64,000 nucleotides of DNA, taken from Bacillus_BE sp042263505 (lineage in GTDB: Bacteria; Bacillota; Bacilli; Bacillales; Cytobacillaceae). Of the stretch, positions 9,092 through 16,781 are shown one piece after another. The position numbers and the translations under genes were made by a program. The stretch covers positions 62,001-126,000 of the forward strand of contig NZ_JBHKFI010000010.1 in NCBI RefSeq assembly GCF_042263505.1, written 5' to 3'. The notes under the pieces are model-generated. The model searched no databases. It saw nothing but the letters and a program-made list of their open reading frames with translations, and was not told the origin of the DNA. Positions within the stretch are counted from its first letter, which is position 1; each line of letters opens with the position of its first letter.

Positions 9092-10192
9092 ATGTTAGAG
9101 AACGGGAAAATCGGCGTACGTCAGTTCACGGTGCTAGTAATATTTTTTCAATTGGGGACTTCCTTCTTGCTTGCCCCATCGGGTCTTGCCACAGCAGCAA
9201 AACAAGACGCTGTGATCGCTTCTATTTTAGGAATTGTGTTTGTACTGCTATCAATACCGCTATATGTCGTTTTAGGAAATAAGTTTCCCAATCTGACAAT
9301 AACTCAGATCAGTGAGGAGGTTTTAGGGAAATGGCTAGGTAAAACAGTTTCACTTTTGTATTTTTTGTTTTTTTTCATCCTTGCTTCACAAATCATTTCA
9401 AATTTTGGTTATTTTATTACAGCCCAACTACTGCCGGAAACACCTATACAAAGTATCATGATTATTTTTACCATTATTATTATAATGGCGGTCTACCTTG
9501 GAATCGAGGTATGGACTCGTGCAGCTGAAATTTTTTTTCCTTTTGTTATCGGGATATTTCTATTTATTATTCTTGCAGTAATACCTGAAATTAAGATACA
9601 AAGGGTCGAACCCGTATTCGAGGAGGGGCTGAAACTTATTCTGCGCGCAACGATACCATTCTTTGGACTTCAACAATCCGTAATCTTTCTGATGTTATTT
9701 CCTACTGTAAATCGAACAAAATCGGCTGGAAAAGCATTGTTTTCGGGCACGCTACTTGCCGGAATCATGATAATCCTAATTACCCTTATGAATATACTTG
9801 TATTAGGAGCCGACTTGACAGCGAGAAATGCATATTCTACTTATGCTTTAGCCAAAAAAATAAGTATTGGCAACTTTGTAGAAAGGTTGGAATCAGTTGT
9901 AGCCGGAGTCTGGTTTCTTACCATTTTTTTTAAGGTAACCATTTGCTTCTATGCTTCCGCTTTAGGTCTTGCGCAAATATGCAATTTAAAAGAATTTCGG
10001 CCCCTGCTTGTTCCGCTGGGAGTGATTATGGTTGCCCTCGGACTTGCCAGTAATCCTAATCAAACGTATATTGAGACATTTATTGCAAAAACGTGGCCAT
10101 CTTTTGCACTAATGTTCATGTTATTTTTGCCGCTTTTTCTTCTAGGAATAACGATCCTAAAAGGAAAATTACATAAAACGAATCCAACCTGA
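9092..10192 (+). CDS. Spore germination protein, GerB (B subunit) family permease
   Basis: A 366-residue integral membrane protein of the APC-related GerAB/GerKB family with about ten helices across its whole length; it is the subunit thought to bind the germinant. The N-terminus (GKIGVRQFTVLVIFFQLGTS) is typical. AGGCGAGAGG precedes the ATG, 13 bases after the small D gene. It closes the operon; no strong hairpin terminator was seen immediately downstream. Confidence 0.93.
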   Translation: MLENGKIGVRQFTVLVIFFQLGTSFLLAPSGLATAAKQDAVIASILGIVFVLLSIPLYVVLGNKFPNLTITQISEEVLGKWLGKTVSLLYFLFFFILASQIISNFGYFITAQLLPETPIQSIMIIFTIIIIMAVYLGIEVWTRAAEIFFPFVIGIFLFIILAVIPEIKIQRVEPVFEEGLKLILRATIPFFGLQQSVIFLMLFPTVNRTKSAGKALFSGTLLAGIMIILITLMNILVLGADLTARNAYSTYALAKKISIGNFVERLESVVAGVWFLTIFFKVTICFYASALGLAQICNLKEFRPLLVPLGVIMVALGLASNPNQTYIETFIAKTWPSFALMFMLFLPLFLLGITILKGKLHKTNPT

Positions 10193-10447
10193 TTAAAGGA
10201 ACTCTCACCCTCTCAAAACGGTATCGTTCAATGCCCTCTCATTGCCATCGGGTTCGAACGGGGCAACGACCGGTCGCTCTCGACGCGTTCGGGTAGTGTG
10301 AGCTTAGGTTGGACGTGGAAACGCGGTAGGTATCACCAGCTAAACGCAAATTCACAACACTAAAGATGTCTAATGTAAAAAAAGCTTACTTTATAATACG
10401 TAGAAAAATAGCTCTAACCTTTATGTCATTAACCCTTGTGGAAGAAC
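10193..10447. other. Non-coding, locally G+C-rich spacer
   Basis: No gene is visible. From about 10210 to 10350 the DNA is markedly G+C-richer than its surroundings and contains several short complementary blocks (for example CGGGTTCGAACGGGG and CGACGCGTTCGGG) without forming one clear hairpin. It could be a remnant of foreign DNA or a structured RNA. Confidence 0.4.
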
Positions 10448-10476
10448 TTGACACTTACCTATTAGTAAGTTAGAAT
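10448..10476 (+). promoter_or_regulatory. tetR promoter with operator between -35 and -10
   Basis: TTGACA (10448-10453) and TAGAAT (10471-10476) are separated by exactly 17 bases. The spacer carries the dyad ACTTAC-N6-GTAAGT (10453-10470). The expected transcription start, 7 bases past -10, coincides with the ATG at 10483. Confidence 0.75.
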
Positions 10477-10482
10477 TGTCGT

Positions 10483-11046
10483 ATGGAAAATCGAAAAACA
10501 CAAATCATTGACATAGCTTTAAGGTTGATAATGCAAAAAGGGTATGTAGCGTTTAGTTATGATGACATCTCTAAACAATTGGGTGTCACAAAAGCGAGTA
10601 TTCACTATCATTTTGAGAAAAAGGAGGATTTAGGAGTTGCTGTAGCTGAGCGTATTTTTCAAAGGCTGCAAAACATTAAGTTGTTAATAACAGATTCATC
10701 ATTGACGGCTAAAGAAAAGCTTATGCTGTTTATTTATAAACGGGATGAAGGATTCACGTGTACTGAAATTTGTCCTATATCTTCATTTCAGGCAGATTTT
10801 GAATCATTGCCCGATATTGTTCGTCAAAAAGTTGAGGAAATCAGTCGATTGGAACTTTCGATTATGAATGAAATTGTTGCAGAAGAACTAAATAAACAGT
10901 CTGTCAGTGGGGCGGAAAACATCCAATCGATTTCCTTAATGATTTTATCCAGTATTAAGGGAGCATTAATCTATCAGCGTGTCCTTGGCGACGATGTATT
11001 CAAAGAAGTGATAAAGGAAATTGATCGGTTCTTAAAAATCATTTAA
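10483..11046 (+). CDS. TetR/AcrR-family transcriptional regulator
   Basis: A 187-residue regulator with an N-terminal TetR helix-turn-helix (FSYDDISKQLGVTKASIHYHFEKKEDLG) and a C-terminal ligand domain of the YxaF/LmrA-QacR-like type. The ATG at 10483 has no ribosome binding site and lies where transcription should begin, so the mRNA appears leaderless. The operator dyad in its promoter recurs at 11071-11090, upstream of the MFS gene at 11237, indicating that it represses itself and the transporter. The ligand, probably a drug-like compound, is unknown. Confidence 0.9.
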   Translation: MENRKTQIIDIALRLIMQKGYVAFSYDDISKQLGVTKASIHYHFEKKEDLGVAVAERIFQRLQNIKLLITDSSLTAKEKLMLFIYKRDEGFTCTEICPISSFQADFESLPDIVRQKVEEISRLELSIMNEIVAEELNKQSVSGAENIQSISLMILSSIKGALIYQRVLGDDVFKEVIKEIDRFLKII

Positions 11047-11070
11047 GAGCTGATTTTTTTTACAAAAAAA

Positions 11071-11090
11071 TTTACCTACTAGTAAGTAAA
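11071..11090. promoter_or_regulatory. Candidate TetR operator upstream of MFS gene
   Basis: TTTACCTACTAGTAAGTAAA is a near-perfect 20-bp palindrome and shares TTACCTA-TAGTAAGT with the operator in the tetR promoter at 10453-10470. It lies between tetR and the MFS transporter gene, supporting joint control. Confidence 0.7.
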
Positions 11091-11236
11091 TTAAACGCTA
11101 TGGGGGATAAATGGCTACCGAAAGTACCCGATTTTACATCTTTGCATTTATCAAAGAATTAGACACTTTAGTCATTTACTTGAACAATTAATTTAGATTA
11201 TTAATTTACATTTTTTAAAAGGCGGAGATTAATTTA

Positions 11237-12415
11237 ATGAAGAGAATGCTTTTAGTTTTTTTGATCATGTCGATTGGGGCAACATTTATTACACCATTAT
11301 TTCCTTTATATAGTGAATATTATCATTTGAAAAGTCTGCATCTCACCATCTTGTTTTCAATCTATGCTGTTTTTTTGCTGCCGACCCTGCTTATCGTGGG
11401 AGCCAAAGGTAGTGCCTGGGGAATAAAGAAGGTACTTCGTAGCAGTATATGGATTTCCATCGCATCAACTTTGCTTTTTCTTGGGAGTTCTCATGCCTGG
11501 ATGCTCTATGTGGCAAGGATATTAGAAGGAATTGCGTATGGTGCTTTTACGGGCACTGCTGTTGCTTTTTTAATAAAACAAACCTCTGCTAATAAAGTGA
11601 GCACAGCTGTCAAATTATCAGGGATGACGGTAGTGGTCGGTTTCGGGCTGGGACCGGCAATTGCAGGTTTAGTATTGCAATATCTACATCTGCAACTGCT
11701 TCGTTTACCATTTTGGTTTTTACTTGGAATGCTAGTTAGTTCTTTAGTTATTTTGGAAAGTCTTCCAAAGCATGAGGATTCAGTGAAGAACACGAATAAA
11801 GCCAAGATTTCACTCGGTGTGCCTAGTAATATTCGTTCCCATTTTTGGTCTTTTATAGGGCTTCCGATATTTACTGTGTTCACGTTACAAGGAATCGCGC
11901 TTTCCCTTATACCTTCTTTCGCTAGAAATGTTATTCATACTTCTAATCTCTCTGTTTCTGGATTATTAATATTATTGCTTCTGGGTGGAGGTTCTCTGTC
12001 TCAGCTTGTTAAAAATCCGATTAATCCAGTTACACGGATCAGAATTGGCATTCTGATTCTTGCTTTTGGAGCATGGGTTATTGTTTATTCTGGTGAGACA
12101 TCGAGTTTGTTTTTGCTCTGGATAGCAATATTTTTCCAAGGTATAGGAGGTGGATGGACTTTTCAAGGAACTTTAAGTCTAGCTAGTGAAATTCCAAGAC
12201 CAGAAGAACGCTCAGGGGTAATTTCTGCTTTTTATTTCTGTGCCTATTCAGGGTTTATTCTACCTGTTATTGGTGTAGGACTGCTTACTCAATTTTTTAA
12301 TTTGAATTTTGCATTATTTTCACTTAATTTGTTTGCTACTTTAATAGTTATTTATGTGTTGATTTATTCAGTAAAATTTAATCGTTCCTATACTAAAATT
12401 CACCATAATAGTTAG
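11237..12415 (+). CDS. MFS transporter
   Basis: A 392-residue major facilitator with about 12 membrane helices and a short basic tail. AAGGCGGAG lies upstream of the ATG. It resembles drug:H+ antiporter-type or metallophore-efflux-type MFS proteins; substrate motifs are not decisive. The gene is downstream of, and probably controlled by, the TetR regulator at 10483, which favours an inducible efflux role. Confidence 0.88.
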   Translation: MKRMLLVFLIMSIGATFITPLFPLYSEYYHLKSLHLTILFSIYAVFLLPTLLIVGAKGSAWGIKKVLRSSIWISIASTLLFLGSSHAWMLYVARILEGIAYGAFTGTAVAFLIKQTSANKVSTAVKLSGMTVVVGFGLGPAIAGLVLQYLHLQLLRLPFWFLLGMLVSSLVILESLPKHEDSVKNTNKAKISLGVPSNIRSHFWSFIGLPIFTVFTLQGIALSLIPSFARNVIHTSNLSVSGLLILLLLGGGSLSQLVKNPINPVTRIRIGILILAFGAWVIVYSGETSSLFLLWIAIFFQGIGGGWTFQGTLSLASEIPRPEERSGVISAFYFCAYSGFILPVIGVGLLTQFFNLNFALFSLNLFATLIVIYVLIYSVKFNRSYTKIHHNS

Positions 12416-12656
12416 TTTAGGAAAAAATTTTGATTCGCCCTTCGATTTAAGCAACTATATTGGTTATAAAATATTGTCTACTCAAATTACCCAAAAATGC
12501 TAAGTATTTAATCCAAATGCTGCTCCATGACCATCCCACCTATGGAATCGTTTATATTCTTTAAAAACGGTGTTTGTCAAGATAGTTGTCGTATTTTCCT
12601 TGTTTTTTAATGTATTGAATATAAAGACTTACAACTGCGCTTTGCTTGGTGGCCTT
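12416..12656. other. Intergenic DNA, no gene seen
   Basis: The stretch after the MFS gene shows no ribosome binding site, long open frame or strong hairpin. A frame opening at 12570 runs through the palindrome that follows and is not considered real. Confidence 0.4.
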
Positions 12657-12694
12657 CTCATAAAAGAACAGAATTCATTCTGTTCTTTTATGAG
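12657..12694. repeat. Perfect 18-bp-arm palindrome
   Basis: CTCATAAAAGAACAGAAT is followed after two bases by its exact reverse complement. Weaker complementarity continues outside it: TGCTTGGT around 12643-12650 matches ACCAAGCA around 12709-12716, with unpaired bases between. There is no T-tract, so it is not a standard terminator. It may be a fold-back remnant of a mobile element or two abutting inverted ends. Confidence 0.7.
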
Positions 12695-12817
12695 AAAGGA
12701 TAGGGTAGACCAAGCACGGCTATACTTAGGACAAATTTGTTTATTCCTTCTTAATTCATTAACATGTCAGCATTCCTGTATTAATAGTTAAATTTGTGAA
12801 GAAAGGGGGCGTTAATG

Positions 12818-13163
12818 GAAAGATGTTGAAGGCCAGCAAGTCATTGTAGTTCTCCAAGGCCCTCATTGTTATAATTCTCCTTCTTGGTACGAAACAATGA
12901 AGGAAGCAATATGTGTCTATTCATTTATATAGTAAGGTAGAGATTGTCAAAGATTCAAAAATATTATTTGATTCTTTAAATGACATGGTAAAAAAATAGG
13001 CAAGCCCGGCAGGTCCGTACAATTTAAGTGATGTAGACCCCGGTTTTATCGAAGGAATGAGTAAAGGGATTGTAGAATTCAGAATAAACATCTCAAAAGT
13101 AGAAGCAAAAGCAAAATTAAGTCAAAATCATCATGTGGAAAGACTAAAGTTAATGTTTCTATA
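12818..13163 (+). pseudogene. PaiB-like (FMN-binding negative regulator) remnant, frameshifted
   Basis: Three consecutive frames give pieces of a PaiB-family protein in correct order. The first reads WKDVEGQQ then LQGPHCYNSPSWYE (12818-12935), the second HLYSKVEIVKDSK (from 12922), the third FIEGMSKGIVEFRI then KAKLSQNHHVER (to about 13160). The N-terminal ~60 residues are absent and at least two frameshifts separate the pieces. It is a dead gene. Intact PaiB proteins are flavin-binding proteins linked to sporulation/protease gene control in Bacillus. Confidence 0.8.
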
Positions 13164-13283
13164 GGGCATGAAAAAATTTTTGAGGGGGTAGGGGGGATTA
13201 AAATAAGTACAGATTTAATTATTACTGACAAGCCTTATATAGAGGGTTTTGATAATGGTATATTTACATTCAAATGGGAATAG
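13137..13283 (+). pseudogene. C-terminal fragment of an unidentified protein
   Basis: An open frame without a start codon reads through KVNVSIGHEKIFEG and ends FTFKWE-stop at 13283. It overlaps the end of the PaiB remnant in another frame, so the two were probably joined by a deletion. Its end lies inside a repeat found again at 16351-16444, where a degenerate copy of the same ending is seen. Identity unknown. Confidence 0.45.
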
Positions 13284-13356
13284 TCATGGGAAATATTAGA
13301 AAATATATATATGAAACAGTCTAGAAAACACACGGGTATTGAAATGAGCTTATAAT
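13263..13356 (+). repeat. Dispersed repeat, copy 1
   Basis: About 94 bases, including GGGAATAGTCA, CACACGGGTATTG and ATGAGCTTATAAT, match copy 2 at 16351-16444 with roughly 80 per cent identity judged by eye. Copy 1 abuts the response regulator fragment that follows. Confidence 0.75.
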
Positions 13357-13505
13357 AAGCCTAAAAGAGCTTTCGTATCGAGTAAAAGCACATCTTCGCA
13401 GAGAACAGCGTAAAACTGTTCCATCCAAAGTCGCTTTTTTTGGGAATGTAGCCATTCATTATGGTGAGAAGAAAGTATCGGTGAACAATCGTGTGTTAAC
13501 TTCTG
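13355..13505 (+). pseudogene. OmpR-family response regulator fragment
   Basis: The open frame reads SLKELSYRVKAHLRREQRK, then VAFFGNVAIHYGEKKVSVNN. This is the end of the receiver domain, linker and start of the winged-helix domain of an OmpR/PhoB-type response regulator. Everything before and after is missing, and the sequence runs directly into a serine hydrolase fragment near LTSE. It is a decayed remnant. Confidence 0.7.
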
Positions 13506-13863
13506 AGACGGTTAATGCCATGCGACGTCTAGTGGCCGAAACTCCTGACAAGTAGACATCTCGCAACGAAGGATGGGGACTAGGTTGGACTGGTACGATA
13601 TTCCAGTGTTTGGACACGACGGCGCCACAATCGGGCAAAATGGGTATTTGCGTATAGTTCCCGAGTGCGAGGTAGTTGTTGCCTTGATGACCAACGGTGG
13701 GAGCACAGATCTACTTCAATCGATTCTTTTTCGGGAATTGTTCGAAGAACTAGCCAGTGTGAGAATGCCGAACGCAGTCTTTGAACCAGCTCCTAAACCA
13801 CCTATTGTTGATATAACGCCTTTCATTGGTATTTTTTTTCTGCTAAAGGGCGCGATTCTTTAA
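13500..13863 (+). pseudogene. Beta-lactamase-family serine hydrolase, C-terminal remnant
   Basis: The sequence VNAMRRLVAETPDK, an in-frame stop, NEGWGLGW, then after a frameshift LDWYDIPVFGHDGATIGQNG and a C-terminal stretch match the end of class-C-like serine hydrolases (PF00144), in which the GHDG motif is diagnostic. The catalytic SxxK half is absent. One stop and one frameshift show that it is inactive. Confidence 0.75.
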
Positions 13864-13890
13864 TAAGGAAGGCGCTTCATTTGTCCTATT

Positions 13891-14583
13891 TTACACTTGG
13901 TCAGCCGTAATCCCCAAGGATTCATACAATCCAACTCTTCCCGTTTTTGTAACCTTTACAGCCCTGTCGGGAAGCTTTTCAATCCAACGTAAATCAAATA
14001 ACCGTATTAAAACGGCATTTCCTAAAGACCCTGCAAGGTGGTAGCGCCTTTCACTCCAATCAAGACACTTTCGAGCAAAATATCTTCGTTTATTTCTTAA
14101 AGCATCAAGATCAATATCAAAATCACGAAAGAATTTCTCTCCCATATCCGTTACAAGAAAATCAACTTCACCCTCAATCAAATACCCTTTTTGTATGAAG
14201 GCTTCAGTCAATGATACCCCAAGTTTTCCTGCCAAATGGTCATAGCAAGTTCGGGCAATTCGAACTTTCTCAGTGCGTGAAAAATCCTTCAAGGATTTGA
14301 TACTTGGGGATGGCGCAATAACAGTCAACGTTTCTATCGCATGAGCAACATCAGTGCTAGCTATACGAAAATAGCGATGGCGGCCATGTTTTTCTACACG
14401 AACTAGATTTCCCTTTACCAGTTTTGCTAAATGACCGCTAGCTGTTTGTAATGAGACATTTGCCCTCCTTGCTAACTCATTTGCCGGAAGACCGTCAAGT
14501 CCAAGGAGAGCTTCTAACATGGCAGCCCTAGATGAATCCGCCATTAGTTTTGCAACGTACGAAAAATCAGGTCTACTTCCCAT
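13891..14583 (-). CDS. ArsR-family transcriptional regulator
   Basis: A 230-residue protein with an N-terminal ArsR winged helix (LPANELARRANVSLQTASGHLAKL) and a longer C-terminal region shared by the helix-turn-helix family of larger ArsR-like regulators. The start at 14583 is chosen because TTGGAG is eight bases upstream; earlier in-frame starts overlap that site. No clear metal-binding Cys cluster is seen, so it may sense something other than a metal. It is divergent from a DinB-family gene with a palindrome between, so self-control and control of the neighbour are likely. Confidence 0.85.
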   Translation of the reverse strand: MGSRPDFSYVAKLMADSSRAAMLEALLGLDGLPANELARRANVSLQTASGHLAKLVKGNLVRVEKHGRHRYFRIASTDVAHAIETLTVIAPSPSIKSLKDFSRTEKVRIARTCYDHLAGKLGVSLTEAFIQKGYLIEGEVDFLVTDMGEKFFRDFDIDLDALRNKRRYFARKCLDWSERRYHLAGSLGNAVLIRLFDLRWIEKLPDRAVKVTKTGRVGLYESLGITADQV

Positions 14584-14607
14584 TGCCATCACTCCAATTA
14601 CATTTAT

Positions 14608-14627
14608 ACTTCGATTATAACCGAAGT
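14608..14627. promoter_or_regulatory. Candidate ArsR operator
   Basis: ACTTCG-N8-CGAAGT is a perfect-arm palindrome in the 89-bp divergent spacer. TATAAT, a probable -10 of the arsR promoter on the minus strand, lies in its centre. Confidence 0.6.
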
Positions 14628-14672
14628 TTTTACGTGATAAAATAATGGAAACGTGATGGGAGGAATAAAAAA

Positions 14673-15149
14673 ATGAATGTAAATGATTTAATAATTTTTA
14701 ATTTTGAAGAAGTTAGACGTAGAAGTATAAAAGTATGGAAAGCAATTCCCGTTCAAATGTTGAATTGGAAACCCGATGAAGATGCTCTTACTTGTGCTGA
14801 AATGATTAGACATTTACTAGAAGGTGAATTTCTTTATCACCAAATTCTTATTGGAAGAGGTAGTAAAGCGTTATCTAATTTAACTAATCCATTTGATACA
14901 AAAGAATTCACAACAGTAGAAGCTGAAATTGGATTCGCTCAGTCATATCGTGAGGAATTCCTGAAATACATAAGGTCAATTAGTATATACGATTTAGAAA
15001 ATGTAGTAATTGACCGTTCTGACGTAGGCTATGTAAGAACACTTGGGGATATGTTTTTGCGTATCGCTTATCACGAATCTGTTCACACAGGTCAGTTGTT
15101 AGATTATATGAGAACAATGGGAATAGACCGTCCTAAAATATGGGATTAA
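14673..15149 (+). CDS. DinB-family protein
   Basis: A 158-residue four-helix-bundle protein of the DinB/YfiT-like superfamily, whose members are metal-dependent and include thiol transferases. His residues in MIRHLLEGE and HESVHTGQ occupy the usual metal-ligand positions. GGGAGGA precedes the ATG. It is divergent from the ArsR gene and probably under its control. The precise substrate is unknown. Confidence 0.85.
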   Translation: MNVNDLIIFNFEEVRRRSIKVWKAIPVQMLNWKPDEDALTCAEMIRHLLEGEFLYHQILIGRGSKALSNLTNPFDTKEFTTVEAEIGFAQSYREEFLKYIRSISIYDLENVVIDRSDVGYVRTLGDMFLRIAYHESVHTGQLLDYMRTMGIDRPKIWD

Positions 15150-15343
15150 TTTTTGTTCAAATTCATGCGTTAGTAAGATAACTAGAAAACTAATTTTTAT
15201 TTTGCATCTTTCAATATTCCGTAATCGGTCGCTTTAATTGTTCAATGAAAAATACCTAATTTCTTCACATTAAATTGAGAAAATAGGTTTTTAAATATCA
15301 AAATTTCCTTAACGTTATAAATTCGCATTTCCCGACGCTACCC

Positions 15344-15565
15344 CTAAATGGATTAGCACGATTGGTAGCTGCCGAAATCAATGGTGATATCAAAATAAAT
15401 GCAGTCGATCCGGGATGGGTGAGCTCAGATATGGATAGACCATCTGCTCCAAGAAAACCAAAACAAGCTGCTGAGTCTATCCTGTGGTTAGCGACTGTTG
15501 GATCTGAAGGACCGAAAAGGGGATTCATTAAAGATATAAAGGAAATCGATTGGAAACAACACTAA
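15344..15565 (+). pseudogene. SDR C-terminal remnant
   Basis: An open frame without a start codon reads LVAAEINGD, INAVDPGWVSSDM and PKQAAESILWLAT, the C-terminal part of a short-chain dehydrogenase (after the active-site Lys). The NNAG and YxxxK regions are missing. It is a truncated remnant. Confidence 0.75.
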
Positions 15566-15694
15566 GCAAATTGGTAAAAGGCTTAGCTATAAGAGGAGCA
15601 GATAGAATGAAGAAAATCCTTCCAGTATTTTTTATATCTGAAACTGCATGGAGGAATAGGGGTTACTGGCAAATAAATGGAGAGGAAGAGATAA

Positions 15695-15923
15695 AAAACG
15701 AATCCAGTAGTTGGTCTGGATGTTTCAAAAGGGGAAAGTCAGGTTCAAGCATTTTTAGATAAAGGAAAGCCATATGGAAAAAGTTTTACTGTATCTCACA
15801 CTACTGAGGAATTAACAAATTTACTTCGCTTTTTAGAGGAGGTGGAGAAGGAGTCTAAGGTTGAGCCAACAATTATATTAGAATCCACGGGGCATTACCA
15901 CATACCTGTAATTCAATTTTAAT
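15695..15923 (+). mobile_element. IS110-family transposase N-terminal remnant
   Basis: The frame NPVVGLDVSKGESQVQAF, then ILESTGHYH, matches the RuvC-like N-terminal domain of IS110/IS1111 transposases, including the first catalytic Asp (GLDVSK) and the second acidic residue (LESTG). It is preceded by an in-frame stop and shifts frame just after GHYH, and the C-terminal Ser domain is absent. It marks an old insertion. Confidence 0.8.
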
Positions 15924-16350
15924 GTCTATTAGTGAAATAGGATGAGAAAAGGTTCGAAATCGAAAATTAATTCTTGTGTTAATCAATGTTAATCAAAAAA
16001 GATTATTACGTAAAATACTAATTTGACGAAGTATTTGCTATAATGAATGATATATACGCATCTTACAAATGATGAATTGCGTTCTGCTGTAAATAAAATA
16101 GACACTAAAGGTCTTTAGTGTCTATTTTTATTGTTATTATTTACATATACCCATATAGGATTTATAGAAAAAAACCTAACTGTTGGATAAAATCAAGCAG
16201 CTGTGTATTACTAAATGATTTTATTGCAAATGAATGGCGTAATTGTAAAGCGTAAAGAGCATTGTCACCAAAGGCCTCTGCATATTTTTTAATAAATTTT
16301 TATAATGACCTATATTTAATTATAAAAACACTACAATTTAGAAAGGTAGT
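15924..16350. other. Intergenic DNA with an orphan terminator
   Basis: No gene is visible. The only strong signal is the hairpin annotated at 16095-16129, which has no intact gene before it, in keeping with gene loss here. Confidence 0.45.
16095..16129 (+). terminator. Rho-independent terminator (orphan)
   Basis: AAAATAGACACTAAAG and CTTTAGTGTCTATTTTT form a perfect stem of about 16 bp with a two-base loop, with T-rich DNA on the plus strand. Confidence 0.75.
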
Positions 16351-16444
16351 TTTACATAAATATGGGAATAGTCAAGGGGAATATTGGAAATTATATTCAA
16401 AATAGACTAGAAAATACACGGGTATTGAAAATGAGCTTATAATT
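16351..16444 (+). repeat. Dispersed repeat, copy 2
   Basis: This is the partner of 13263-13356. Shared blocks include GGGAATAGTCA, ACACGGGTATTG and ATGAGCTTATAAT. It borders the start of the repeat array at 16444. Confidence 0.75.
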
Positions 16445-16602
16445 TATGTAAACAACTTGGGTTCATTTTTATGTTATGTATACAACTTTGCTTCAAAATA
16501 CCGGGCTTTATGTTTATGCATTTGGTTCAATAAATTTTGGAGAATGATCGACTGTATGGATTTTTTTATAAAAATTCGGTTATGTATACAACATTGATTC
16601 AA
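16444..16602 (+). repeat. Four imperfect direct copies of a 23-bp motif
   Basis: Copies start at 16444, 16474, 16508 and 16580. The best-conserved form is TTATGTATACAAC followed by TTTG and TTCAA; copy 3 is the most diverged. Spacings are 30, 34 and 72 bases. Such arrays occur at the ends of some transposons (transposase binding sites) or as iterons. No intact transposase or replication gene lies beside it. Confidence 0.65.
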
Positions 16603-16781
16603 TGTGCGTTTTTAATTTTATCTCACTATCTTAAGTATACTTAGTTTATGAGACGTGATATTTTATTCTTAATTAACTTCCCATAATATATATTATGTTA
16701 ACTAGAAAAAAGAAAAAAGTGGAACTTCCTTTCTTCTCCCTTATGTGTCTACCCTCTTCTACTAAATGAAAATGCTCATAA

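Noticed and set aside
12570..12791. 73-codon plus-strand frame
   Set aside because: It runs through the 38-bp palindrome, has no ribosome binding site and no domain.
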